From the IMG/VR virus record IMGVR_UViG_3300046425_000573, positions 1 through 27,530 of that record: DNA of 27,530 nt; one strand, written 5' to 3'. The translations under genes and the position numbers were made by a program. Below, piece after piece: positions 1 to 6,554 of the stretch. This DNA comes from a virus. The stretch's first letter is position 1; every line of letters begins with the position of its first letter. Under the pieces are notes generated by a model. That model had not been told where the DNA came from. It made no database searches and was given only the letters and a program-made list of their open reading frames with translations.

Positions 1-143
1 TCGAGCTTAATTGCTCTGAGAACCTTGTTTTCGACAAGGTAGTCAATGTAGCGATACCCACTTGTATTGCCTTTGAACCCTAGTCTTAGTGCGGCCTCTC
101 CTTTATTCATGAGGCCAATTTCTACGCCATTCTTTACTTTCAT
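1..143 (-). CDS. Partial small helix-turn-helix DNA-binding protein (excisionase/MerR-like)
   Basis: Leftward gene cut by the window edge; 47 complete codons are visible from an ATG whose complement lies at 141-143. After a short N-terminus the protein reads NKGEAALRLGF, then a turn region rich in Gly/Thr/Ser, then YIDYLVENKVLRAIKL. This pattern (helix with EAA, a short turn, a second helix, then a segment ending in R-A-I-K-L) is like the helix-turn-helix of excisionase and MerR-type proteins, for example EAAEILGVS...G.L.AVRLG. There is no strong Shine-Dalgarno; an AGGG lies about 13 bases upstream. A second in-frame ATG lies 11 codons in. It is the only gene pointing left and is divergent from the promoter at 256-284, the classic position for a regulator or directionality factor. 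Function is inferred from a short partial sequence. Confidence 0.55.
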   Translation of the reverse strand, partial: MKVKNGVEIGLMNKGEAALRLGFKGNTSGYRYIDYLVENKVLRAIKL

Positions 144-255
144 GGGATGGTTTTACCCTAACTAAAATGTAAAGAAAAGAAAAAAATGTTAAAAAAATTA
201 TGTGTTGTTATAAAAAGTTAAGAATAGATAAAAATAGATAAAAATAAATAAAAAC

Positions 256-284
256 TTGACCTATTAAAAAATGTAATAAATAGT
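256..284 (+). promoter_or_regulatory. Candidate sigma70-like promoter reading rightward
   Basis: TTGACC (256-261), a 17-base AT-rich spacer, then AATAGT (279-284; 4 of 6 matches to the -10 consensus). It sits in a very AT-rich stretch (144-290) with short AGATAAAAAT-type repeats and lies upstream of the small ORF at 327 and the recombinase fragment. The weak -10 and the AT-rich context make it a moderate call. Confidence 0.4.
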
Positions 285-298
285 TGTAGGTTCAACCG

Positions 299-317
299 AT
301 TGCAAAAGTTTTGCAAT
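299..317. repeat. Perfect 19-base palindrome, possible operator
   Basis: ATTGCAAAA-G-TTTTGCAAT: two perfect 9-base arms around one central base. It begins 15 bases after the candidate -10 at 279-284 and ends 10 bases before the ATG at 327, so it overlaps the expected start of the transcript. A single-base centre is too tight for a good RNA hairpin, so a dimeric repressor site is the more natural reading. The protein that would bind it is unknown; the helix-turn-helix protein at 1-143 is one candidate. Confidence 0.5.
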
Positions 318-326
318 TGCCCAACT

Positions 327-428
327 ATGAAAAATGATAATGAATACCACGCTGTAAATTGCAGAGTGCCTGTCAAAATATATGACACCTTTGGGCGTGG
401 TTGCCTAAAGTTAAATCTGGAAAAGTAA
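327..428 (+). CDS. Short hypothetical ORF (33 aa) upstream of the recombinase fragment
   Basis: ATG at 327, stop TAA at 426-428, 33 codons. The product begins MKNDNEYHAVNCRVPVKIYD and has no recognised domain. There is no clear Shine-Dalgarno; the start follows the 299-317 palindrome by 10 bases. Its stop overlaps the ATG of the next gene (TAATG at 426-430), a layout that usually means translational coupling. It may be a real leader gene or only a short open frame. Confidence 0.3.
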   Translation: MKNDNEYHAVNCRVPVKIYDTFGRGCLKLNLEK

Positions 429-733
429 TGCCTTCATATTCAGGTTTCATGCAAGCAAGAAGACGAGCTGCTCGAAGAGCATATGGATGGAAGAATAATG
501 GTAGGAGGGGGGGTGGCGGAGTTAATGGGTTCAATTACCCATCAAATGGTGCTCGCCATTCTTTTGGGAGTTATGGCTATTGGCATCTAGGTTTTGAATC
601 TGCATTGGATATTATGGGTCACATGCACTCTGAGACATTTCTCAGGAATTATAAAAATAATCGTGTGGATAAAGAAGAGTCTGATTTGTATTTCAGTATC
701 GCTCCAAAGAAAAAGAAAAAGGAATCATTGTAG
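428..733 (+). CDS. C-terminal-only tyrosine recombinase (integrase) fragment
   Basis: 101 codons from ATG 428. An in-frame TTG at 401 would add 9 residues, but ATG 428 overlaps the preceding stop (TAATG). The protein matches the last part of a tyrosine recombinase catalytic domain. NGARHSFGSY (about residues 41-50) carries the box II arginine; Asn three residues before it replaces the usual His, as I recall for the verrucomicrobial-type NALRHSFASY. MGHMHSETFLRNY (about 63-75) carries the GH motif and the nucleophile-position Tyr. The tail near residue 90 (ESDLYFSIAP) fits the usual end of that family. The first catalytic Arg, the catalytic Lys and the whole N-terminal DNA-binding part are absent, so it cannot recombine DNA alone. 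A Gly-rich insert (GRRGGGG) precedes box II. It is either a remnant of a lost integrase or a retained small DNA-binding or dominant-negative piece. Family assignment is strong; function is open. Confidence 0.7.
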   Translation: MPSYSGFMQARRRAARRAYGWKNNGRRGGGGVNGFNYPSNGARHSFGSYGYWHLGFESALDIMGHMHSETFLRNYKNNRVDKEESDLYFSIAPKKKKKESL

Positions 734-741
734 TCGCAGAC

Positions 742-761
742 GATATATCTTTAGATATATC
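742..761. repeat. Inverted repeat, 9-base arms
   Basis: GATATATCT (742-750), two-base gap, AGATATATC (753-761). It begins 8 bases after the recombinase fragment's stop. It is AT-rich and not followed by a T run, so it is a poor intrinsic terminator. It opens a block of stacked structures that ends at the promoter at 934-962. Confidence 0.6.
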
Positions 762-775
762 TAATATTATCTACA

Positions 776-787
776 CGCGCGCGCGCG
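776..787. repeat. Alternating CG run, six dinucleotides
   Basis: CGCGCGCGCGCG in an otherwise AT-rich region. Alternating CG can adopt a left-handed Z form under supercoiling. It stands out sharply against the base composition of its surroundings and lies between two inverted repeats. No function can be assigned from sequence alone. Confidence 0.8.
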
Positions 788-791
788 AGGA

Positions 792-811
792 TGTAGTGTG
801 GCTGCACTACA
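792..811. repeat. Inverted repeat with 7-base arms, hairpin candidate
   Basis: TGTAGTG (792-798) and CACTACA (805-811) around a 6-base loop. It is followed by A-rich sequence, not a T run, so it is not a standard rightward terminator. A further T/A-rich pairing follows: CAAAAAA near 815 with TTTTTTG near 844, enclosing GGTT/AACC. Confidence 0.55.
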
Positions 812-858
812 AAACAAAAAAACTGCGGTTACAAAAACCATTGTTTTTTGGAGGCTAA

Positions 859-906
859 ATGCCAACTTCGGAAATGAGTAAATCCCTAGGTTTTTACTCA
901 TCGTAA
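859..906 (+). CDS. Putative 15-codon leader peptide with strong ribosome binding site
   Basis: ATG 859 to TAA 904-906, product MPTSEMSKSLGFYSS, five serines in 15 residues. A strong GGAGG (850-854) sits 4 bases before the ATG, better than the site of most genes in this window. The reading frame contains the 874-901 hairpin, so ribosome movement over it would open or close the stem. That arrangement resembles leader-peptide attenuation upstream of the packaging operon. No homologue is recognised and no U-rich terminator follows. Confidence 0.35.
   Translation: MPTSEMSKSLGFYSS
874..901. repeat. Inverted repeat inside the leader ORF, 9-base arms
   Basis: ATGAGTAAA (874-882) and TTTACTCAT (893-901) form a perfect 9-base stem with a 10-base loop that holds the 6-base palindrome CCTAGG. 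It lies 33 bases upstream of the -35 element at 934. It may be an RNA stem or part of a protein-binding or packaging site. Confidence 0.6.
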
Positions 907-933
907 TTAATGTAACAAAAAAAATAGTGTTTC

Positions 934-962
934 TTGACTTGCTATTAATTGGTTTTTAGAAT
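934..962 (+). promoter_or_regulatory. Strong sigma70-like promoter for the packaging operon
   Basis: TTGACT (934-939), 17-base spacer, TAGAAT (957-962): 5 of 6 matches in each hexamer with ideal spacing. The expected start of transcription is about 968-970, only 5-7 bases before the ATG at 975, so the first message would be almost leaderless. It drives the run of overlapping genes starting at 975. Confidence 0.65.
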
Positions 963-974
963 TATAAAAACAAT

Positions 975-1220
975 ATGGAGGACAACATAATCAAGGGAAA
1001 CCCATCTGTGACAGCTGAAGCGTTTGAAGTACATCAACGGATTCAAGGGCAAATGGGCGAATTTTTTAACAACTGGATGCTTGTGGGTACTAGACCTGAT
1101 GGACATAGAGTCCTAATCGGCTGCAACCACTCTCAAAATGGGTGGGGGCACATGCAACCAGTTTATGACAGAACCAAACAATGGCAGAGAAAAGAGATCC
1201 CCATGGGGAATACTGATTGA
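975..1220 (+). CDS. Hypothetical small phage protein, first gene of packaging operon
   Basis: 81 codons. The product begins MEDNIIKGNPSVTAEAFEVH and has a central GTRPDGHRVLIGCNHS segment; it is soluble, with no signal peptide or membrane segment. No family is recognised. The start is unusual: ATG 975 lies 13 bases after the -10 element, with no room for an upstream Shine-Dalgarno. A GGAGG covers the start codon itself (977-981) and would fit an in-frame ATA at 987 instead. Either the transcript is nearly leaderless or initiation uses a non-standard codon. The 3' end overlaps the next gene by about 56 bases in another frame. Confidence 0.55.
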   Translation: MEDNIIKGNPSVTAEAFEVHQRIQGQMGEFFNNWMLVGTRPDGHRVLIGCNHSQNGWGHMQPVYDRTKQWQRKEIPMGNTD

Positions 1221-1548
1221 ATTTCCACCACCACTCATTCGCTTACTAGCGAAGGAGCCTATATCAAGGAAGCACATTCGCGCCCTTTCTGATCGCGAAG
1301 TAGCTATTGGTGCGGAATTATCCCTGGACAGAGTACGCTCAATTAGTCGCTCTAAGAACTGGGATAAAATATCCGTAGGCGAACTTAGGATGTTTTGCCA
1401 AGGGTGTAATTTTGATCCTTTTGATTATAAGGATAGGAATCGCGTGCGTGCTTACTCAAGGAATGCACCAAAATTTAGCTATCTGAAAGCGTCACCATAT
1501 TGGGGTGATACATTTCTTCCACTCATAAAACTATTAGAAAATGCCTAA
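1165..1548 (+). CDS. Helix-turn-helix-like small phage protein upstream of terminase
   Basis: 127 codons from ATG 1165; an in-frame ATG at 1138 would add 9 residues. I chose 1165 because a GGTGGGGG tract lies upstream and it shortens the overlap with the previous gene, but the start is uncertain. Around residues 35-75 the segment LSDREVAIGAELSLDRVRSI followed by SRSKNWDKISVGELRMFCQG looks like a helix-turn-helix: helix, turn at AELS, recognition helix LDRVRSIS, then a short domain. The position just before the small terminase suggests a packaging accessory or a regulator. Its stop overlaps the next start by 8 bases. It parallels the gene at 3926-4276, another short HTH-like protein beside the terminase genes. 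Confidence 0.55.
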   Translation: MTEPNNGREKRSPWGILIEFPPPLIRLLAKEPISRKHIRALSDREVAIGAELSLDRVRSISRSKNWDKISVGELRMFCQGCNFDPFDYKDRNRVRAYSRNAPKFSYLKASPYWGDTFLPLIKLLENA

Positions 1549-2203
1549 GTCACATAAGGTAAATACAGAGGAGTTGGCACAGGCCATGAAGGAGACAAAT
1601 GGCAACTACAAGGAGGTTGCTAAACATTTCGGGGTAAGGGAGGACTCTATTCGGAAGAGAGTAAGTACTGATCCTAAATTACGCCCCATCTGGATTAAGA
1701 ACGGAACACGTGATGACATTCCGGATAAAATTCAGGTCATGAACCGAGAGCCCGCAGAGGAGAAGAATAAGAGATTTATAAAAGCATTGGAAGATAATGG
1801 CAGGGCGGCTTTTGAGTCTGACCTTGAATCAATGCTGAGTAAGCCAAATTATGAAAAATTAAAGGTATTTGATAACTTTGATGATTCTGTCGGAATGCTT
1901 ATGGCGGAGGCTCTTAGGGTAACGCAAAAAGTTAATATCAGGCAGAACATGAGTTTGTTTGAAGTTACTGAATCCCTCAAGGAAGATCTAGAGGATCAGA
2001 CAATGGAACCAGAGGAGAGGGTTCTTAAAACTAGGTTATTCTTACTTGCAACTGAGCAACAAGGTAAATTTTACGACAGACTACTCAAGGGGCTTGATTT
2101 CCAGCTAAAACTTCACAACGAGAAAGAAAAAGGTGAGACTAAGAGTAAGCCAGGATTTAGACCACTAAAAGAACTTAAGGATGTCGAAGAAGCTGAATCA
2201 TAA
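1541..2203 (+). CDS. terS: Terminase small subunit (putative)
   Basis: 220 codons. The small terminase recognises phage DNA and hands it to the large subunit for packaging. The N-terminal 50 residues look like a helix-turn-helix: VNTEELAQAMKETNGNYKEV followed by AKHFGVREDSIRKRVS. The middle and C-terminus are charged and helical, compatible with oligomerisation and contact with the large subunit. The gene directly precedes and overlaps the large terminase by 23 bases, the usual arrangement. Length is within the family range. The sequence itself is divergent, so the call rests on HTH plus position. Start ATG 1541 overlaps the previous stop. Confidence 0.65.
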   Translation: MPKSHKVNTEELAQAMKETNGNYKEVAKHFGVREDSIRKRVSTDPKLRPIWIKNGTRDDIPDKIQVMNREPAEEKNKRFIKALEDNGRAAFESDLESMLSKPNYEKLKVFDNFDDSVGMLMAEALRVTQKVNIRQNMSLFEVTESLKEDLEDQTMEPEERVLKTRLFLLATEQQGKFYDRLLKGLDFQLKLHNEKEKGETKSKPGFRPLKELKDVEEAES

Positions 2204-3719
2204 GCAACTTGTTGAGAGATTCGCAAAGGCGGTTAACTCAGAAGAGGAGGAGAAAGGTGCCTGGACTCCTAGTTTATCGCCCACCCAGCAAAAGATATTT
2301 GATGACCCTGCTAATTATATATTAGCTTATGGCGAGCGTGGTTCTGGCAAAACATTTTGCCTTGGTGGTCACAAAATAGTTCGACACTTATATGAGAACT
2401 TCAATGCACTTGCTATAATTATTGTCGGAGTTAGATCGCAAGCTACGCTCGGTGGAGTATGGCATAAACTGCAAGTCGAGATATTGCCTGACTGGGTGGA
2501 GGGCATTGGGTTGAACCACACCTCCGAGAGGCAAGATACGCAAAAAAATCTATACATGGATGTAGAGAATAGATTCGGAGGATGGTCTAGGGTAGTCCTT
2601 ATCTCAATCCCCTATGGTGCATTTATCAAGGATCGGATCAAGGGTTTCGAGCCAAGTATTATATTTGTAGACGAGTTGACCAACTTGGACACCGAAGATT
2701 ACTTCAATGCAGTAGTTCAGCAGTTAGGTAGACGACAAGGTATTCACGGCCCACAACAATATCTCGCAGCCTGCAATCCAGACGGCCCCAGTCACTGGGT
2801 GTATAAAAGATTCTTTCAAGAACCATGGCGAGAAGTTGACGGAGAAAAAGTATGGAATGATGACTACTCAAAGTATCATGTTCCAATTAAGGAGAATGAA
2901 CATAATCTGCCCCCTGGATATTACGATCGCATCATGGAGGCCGTTAAGACGGATCCGATTGAAGAAGCACGGATGGTTCGTGGAGAATGGATTGATCGGC
3001 CGGCAGGAGATGCAATATTTGGCCCATACTTCAATAAGACATTACATGTAGCTGGTGATTCCAAGGATGGAATACTTCCCCATGTAGATTATCCAATAAT
3101 ATGTGGATGGGATCCGGGTTCTGTCAACAATGCCATTATCTTCATGCAATGCTTGCCTGGTGAAGATAAGATGCTATGGACTGTATTTGATGAGCTTGTA
3201 ACAATTGACACAAAATTGCCTTACACCACGCTAATTCCCTTAGTGATGAGAAAAATGTCATACTGGAATAGAAGAATGGAACATAAATTCCGATTCATTC
3301 ATATTTCAGATAACTCTGCTTTTAATCAATTTCGAGCTAGGTCAGGGGAATATGATTATATGGATATTGAGAAAATATCACGAGATAAGGCAGAGACCTT
3401 TGAACTTGATCCGATCCGATTGAAAGCAGCCCCGAAGTTTTCAGGATCGGTTGAAACTCGGGTAAGATTGACAATTGCCTGTCTTCAATCAGAGGGAATT
3501 GTTATATCTGCACAATGCACAAAAATATTAAAGATGTTTCAAAACTTAATTTCCGAGAAACCAGGTAAGCACTACGATCCAAATATAGCTTTTAAGCCTA
3601 AAAGAAGTATATATATCCACCCTTTTGATGCGATGACTTACCCAATTATTTTTTACAATGCAACACCTGCATTATCAACTGGCCACACAAGTTCACATAT
3701 AATGGAGATCGGTGCTTGA
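2181..3719 (+). CDS. terL: Terminase large subunit (packaging ATPase-nuclease)
   Basis: 512 codons. It pumps DNA into the prohead and cuts it to genome length. The N-terminal ATPase shows Walker A GERGSGKT (51-58), Walker B IIFVDE with the catalytic Glu (160-165), and a coupling motif around AACNPDG (196-202). The C-terminal RNase H-like nuclease shows three acidic residues in good context: D311 in CGWDPG, D377 in HISDNS and D483 in HPFDAMTY. All key residues are present and the length is typical, so the protein should be active. The start overlaps terS; an AAGG sits directly before the ATG. After its stop a 31-base gap holds the 3724-3747 motif. Confidence 0.93.
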   Translation: MSKKLNHKQLVERFAKAVNSEEEEKGAWTPSLSPTQQKIFDDPANYILAYGERGSGKTFCLGGHKIVRHLYENFNALAIIIVGVRSQATLGGVWHKLQVEILPDWVEGIGLNHTSERQDTQKNLYMDVENRFGGWSRVVLISIPYGAFIKDRIKGFEPSIIFVDELTNLDTEDYFNAVVQQLGRRQGIHGPQQYLAACNPDGPSHWVYKRFFQEPWREVDGEKVWNDDYSKYHVPIKENEHNLPPGYYDRIMEAVKTDPIEEARMVRGEWIDRPAGDAIFGPYFNKTLHVAGDSKDGILPHVDYPIICGWDPGSVNNAIIFMQCLPGEDKMLWTVFDELVTIDTKLPYTTLIPLVMRKMSYWNRRMEHKFRFIHISDNSAFNQFRARSGEYDYMDIEKISRDKAETFELDPIRLKAAPKFSGSVETRVRLTIACLQSEGIVISAQCTKILKMFQNLISEKPGKHYDPNIAFKPKRSIYIHPFDAMTYPIIFYNATPALSTGHTSSHIMEIGA

Positions 3720-3723
3720 TTTT

Positions 3724-3747
3724 AGTAACAATAAAACATAAGTTACA
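3724..3747 (+). promoter_or_regulatory. Recurrent phage intergenic motif, copy 1 (AGTAACA/AGTTACA pair)
   Basis: AGTAACA (3724-3730) and AGTTACA (3741-3747) lie 17 bases apart, start to start, with ACATA between them next to the second copy. This closely matches the element at 22551-22576. It fills most of the 31-base gap between terL and the next gene and ends 3 bases before the ATG at 3751. Related elements occur at 8015-8043, 15912-15940 and 26591-26619. Likely a promoter or regulator site for the portal-scaffold unit. Confidence 0.45.
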
Positions 3748-3750
3748 TTT

Positions 3751-3987
3751 ATGGAATCAATACTTACAATAGACTTAAAAGCTAACCCGGATGTATTGGA
3801 CGATTTTGAAGGAATGGAGCCTGGTGACAAAGTAAAAGTTGTATCAGAATGCACCATATCAGAATTATCCGAACGAAGGGCATCTCTTCCATTGGACTCA
3901 ATTGTGTCAATCACTGGAATAGGAAATGACGACGACGACGAAGAAGAAGATTCAGAGCCCGAAGCTGAAGGGGACGAAGAATCCTGA
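3751..3987 (+). CDS. Small acidic hypothetical protein before portal
   Basis: 78 codons. The first 57 residues form a compact domain (MESILTIDLKANPDVLDDFE, then MEPGDKVKVVSECTISELSE). The last 20 are almost all Asp/Glu with some Ser/Pro (DDDDEEEDSEPEAEGDEES). The GDKVKV stretch could be a small beta-barrel strand. A highly acidic tail on a small head-region protein may bind basic partners during assembly, but no family is recognised. The gene follows the motif at 3724-3747 and overlaps the next gene by 62 bases. Confidence 0.6.
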   Translation: MESILTIDLKANPDVLDDFEGMEPGDKVKVVSECTISELSERRASLPLDSIVSITGIGNDDDDEEEDSEPEAEGDEES

Positions 3988-4276
3988 AGCTACATCAGCA
4001 TCATTAATAATTGATGCTCATTACGCCAAATTGGGACTCCGTAAATTATGGGACGCGCAAAGAGTAAATCGCCTTTGTTCTTTTTTAAGAATGACACACG
4101 AAGAATTAGCAAGCCTTCTTCACCTAAAGGGTTCGCTGTTCAGAATGCAGTGCCAAAGCATGAAGCCGTTATCAGGTCCCGTTTGTCTTCTTCTTACTAT
4201 ATTGGAGCATAGGTACATGAGCGAATACGCACCCGATACAATACCAAACATTTTTAAATTTACTGACAATGATTAA
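3926..4276 (+). CDS. Hypothetical protein with helix-turn-helix-like segment
   Basis: 116 codons from ATG 3926, preceded by AGGAA. The first 27 residues overlap the acidic tail of the previous gene in another frame and are low complexity (MTTTTKKK). The body contains VNRLCSFLRMTHEELASLLH followed by LKGSLFRMQCQSMKPLSGPV, which resembles an XRE-like helix-turn-helix (EELASLLHL, then a recognition helix). The true start could be internal, for example the ATG at the MTHEEL position near 4091. Its 3' end overlaps the portal start by 8 bases. A similar HTH-like gene lies at 1165-1548. Role unknown. Confidence 0.5.
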   Translation: MTTTTKKKIQSPKLKGTKNPEATSASLIIDAHYAKLGLRKLWDAQRVNRLCSFLRMTHEELASLLHLKGSLFRMQCQSMKPLSGPVCLLLTILEHRYMSEYAPDTIPNIFKFTDND

Positions 4277-6554
4277 TCTTGAGATTTTAAAAGACCATGG
4301 TTGCACACAAGCACGACTGAGGGAAATATTTACAGCAACCAAGGGCAAGGATCTCGAGACGAGAGAAAGATTTGAGGATCTTTTAGAATCAAGGATTCAT
4401 GAGGCGATACGATTTAGTGCAAAACACTCAAAGTTATACATGTCGGTTGATCTAGCTTGGGATTCTTTGCCTATAAATAAAGCAACTATCCCGTTATTAC
4501 AGTACGCACAAGGAAAGATATCAATTGAGCAATGCGGAGAACACTTAGACAGTCTTGATGTAGCTGATAAGTTCTGCGACTACAATGATGAAGGCGAACT
4601 TAAAAAGATTAACGCCCAGAGACTTTATGAAGTGTCCGTTAATCTAATAAGATCATATGTTACCCGAAGGGTTGCTGCCCAGGTTCATAGATTCTCTAAT
4701 TTATATCCATATTTTAAATATGAGCCAAGAAGCACTGCGATAGCTGATAAGTTACGCGCAGATGTTTTAGGGCAAAGGGTTGAGATGATGGTTGATCAGT
4801 TTGCTTATCGCCATCAATTCGAGCAGATCATTAGGCAGTTATTTATGTACGGCCACTCGGTTGCATTTCCGGAATCGGCATGGACGGAAGAAGTGCAGTG
4901 GAGAAAATCTAACAGCATGTCTGGGGATGGAGGCCTCGAGTCTTACGCAGAAAAAGCTGGGGTTAAGTTTGTTACTCCACACCCAACTAGGTTGATGTGG
5001 GATCAGTCTCGGCCACTGCACGATATTAATATTAATATGGGTCCTCAATGGATAGGTTACTGGGATATTGTCCGTTATGGAGATATAAAAAATGACCCTA
5101 ATACATGGAATGTAGATGAGATAAGTTACACCAACTCCCTATCTTCCGTCTACGATTCTTACAGCGAGTTCTTTAATTACTATTTTAGTGACAGTATGGC
5201 GTTCCCTAGGGTGAGCGATAACTTTGCATTTCAAAATGAGAGGACTCAGCACATAGGAGTTTATGCAGCTGAAGACGATGATAAGGGTATGTTCCTTACG
5301 CAAATGTGCATGAAGGTAAACCCCAAGAGGGATGGGCTGGGTGATTACCCACATGATGTTTGGTTAAAGATGACTGTCGCTGCAGATCAAACCGTGGTCC
5401 ACGCTGAGTATCTTCCGTCTCTCCCTGCAATTTATGGTGGAATTAACGAGAATGATGACCGAATGGCAAATATTTCCGTTGCTCATGAGATCATGCCGTA
5501 TCAAGACCAGATAACAAATATCATAACAAAGATGCTGCATGATATGAAGGTCAGCATGATGAAGATATTTTGTATAGACCAAGACGCCCTAGATGATGAT
5601 GTAAAGGACTACATTAAGGACGCACTTGCCGAGGATAGTTTCTATTCTCAGCCTAAAGCACTTTTTTATTCGGGGCAAAAAGCCGCGGATTTAGGTATCA
5701 ATAATAAGGATTTTATTACTATTGTTGATGCACAAAAAGAAATGTCGGCCGGAATTAATCAAAGCATCCAGGCCATCCTCCAGTTGTTGAATCTCGTTGA
5801 GCGTCTGCTGATCCTTTCTCCGCAAGAGTTAGGACAGCCCGCTCCTCGGGAGATATCCGCAACAGAGGTAGCAGAAATAGCAAATACTACTAATAGTATA
5901 TATTCGTTTGTTTCTGAGGGGATAGATGGTATGCGATCCGCAATGAAAAAGGTTCTTTACGAGCACTTAGTTTCCTGCTCATCAGATGATTTTGTTGTGC
6001 CGATTAAGGGAAGATATTCTAATGACACAATAGAGCAGGCAGGATTTCAAACAGAGGTGGATGTTGGAATTGAAGCTACTAAAAGAAATGTCATTGGTAA
6101 TCCAGAGAATTTAATTCACGAGTATTTATTTACAAGCAGGGATGGAGCCGAGCGTGCTCGGGATACTCAGTCCGCACAAGTACTTGGGCAACTACTGCAG
6201 GGAGTGTTACAATTAGACGGAATGGCGCAGGCTCTTGGAAAAGAGCGTATGTTTGAGATGTTTAATGAAGTATTCCGAATGAGTGGAGCACACGACCTTA
6301 GGTTAGAGGTTGACCAAGCAGACCAAGAGCAGGAAATGGGTAGTATAGAGAATGAGCAATTCCTCGAGCAATTAAAGAAACAATGGCCTGTCGTTGTACA
6401 AACATTACAACAACTCGCCCAAATGGGTAAGCAGTCAGCTCCACCCCCACAGGATTTAGCACAAGGTGAGGTTGCTCCTGGTACTCCAGGCCAACCACAA
6501 TCTCAGCCACAACAAAAAGCACAGGTCGCGCCTGATCAACAAGTACAATTATGA
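4269..6554 (+). CDS. Portal protein
   Basis: 761 codons. The portal forms the dodecameric DNA gate of the prohead. Evidence is size, position between terminase and scaffold, and a fold-compatible pattern: mixed alpha/beta N-terminal two thirds, a long helical stretch around residues 485-585 (segments INQSIQAILQLLNLVERLLI and EISATEVAEIANTTNSIYSF, typical of portal stem and crown helices), and a Gln/Pro-rich tail from about 715. Length is close to P22-type portals (about 725) and larger than T7 (536). Its stop overlaps the scaffold start (ATGA). Sequence is divergent, but no other gene here fits the role. Confidence 0.8.
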   Translation: MINLEILKDHGCTQARLREIFTATKGKDLETRERFEDLLESRIHEAIRFSAKHSKLYMSVDLAWDSLPINKATIPLLQYAQGKISIEQCGEHLDSLDVADKFCDYNDEGELKKINAQRLYEVSVNLIRSYVTRRVAAQVHRFSNLYPYFKYEPRSTAIADKLRADVLGQRVEMMVDQFAYRHQFEQIIRQLFMYGHSVAFPESAWTEEVQWRKSNSMSGDGGLESYAEKAGVKFVTPHPTRLMWDQSRPLHDININMGPQWIGYWDIVRYGDIKNDPNTWNVDEISYTNSLSSVYDSYSEFFNYYFSDSMAFPRVSDNFAFQNERTQHIGVYAAEDDDKGMFLTQMCMKVNPKRDGLGDYPHDVWLKMTVAADQTVVHAEYLPSLPAIYGGINENDDRMANISVAHEIMPYQDQITNIITKMLHDMKVSMMKIFCIDQDALDDDVKDYIKDALAEDSFYSQPKALFYSGQKAADLGINNKDFITIVDAQKEMSAGINQSIQAILQLLNLVERLLILSPQELGQPAPREISATEVAEIANTTNSIYSFVSEGIDGMRSAMKKVLYEHLVSCSSDDFVVPIKGRYSNDTIEQAGFQTEVDVGIEATKRNVIGNPENLIHEYLFTSRDGAERARDTQSAQVLGQLLQGVLQLDGMAQALGKERMFEMFNEVFRMSGAHDLRLEVDQADQEQEMGSIENEQFLEQLKKQWPVVVQTLQQLAQMGKQSAPPPQDLAQGEVAPGTPGQPQSQPQQKAQVAPDQQVQL

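Noticed and set aside
767-901. Leftward 44-codon frame beginning MSKNLGIYSFPK with a hydrophobic stretch, possible small membrane protein
   Set aside because: It lies wholly over the repeat block and the leader ORF on the other strand, has no ribosome site, and its C-terminus is only the translation of the CG run. A shadow frame is more likely.
911-935. Leftward near-copy of the recurrent motif (AAACACTATTTTTTTTG reading on the minus strand)
   Set aside because: The match is mostly T-rich and there is no convincing leftward gene behind it; chance similarity in AT-rich DNA cannot be excluded.
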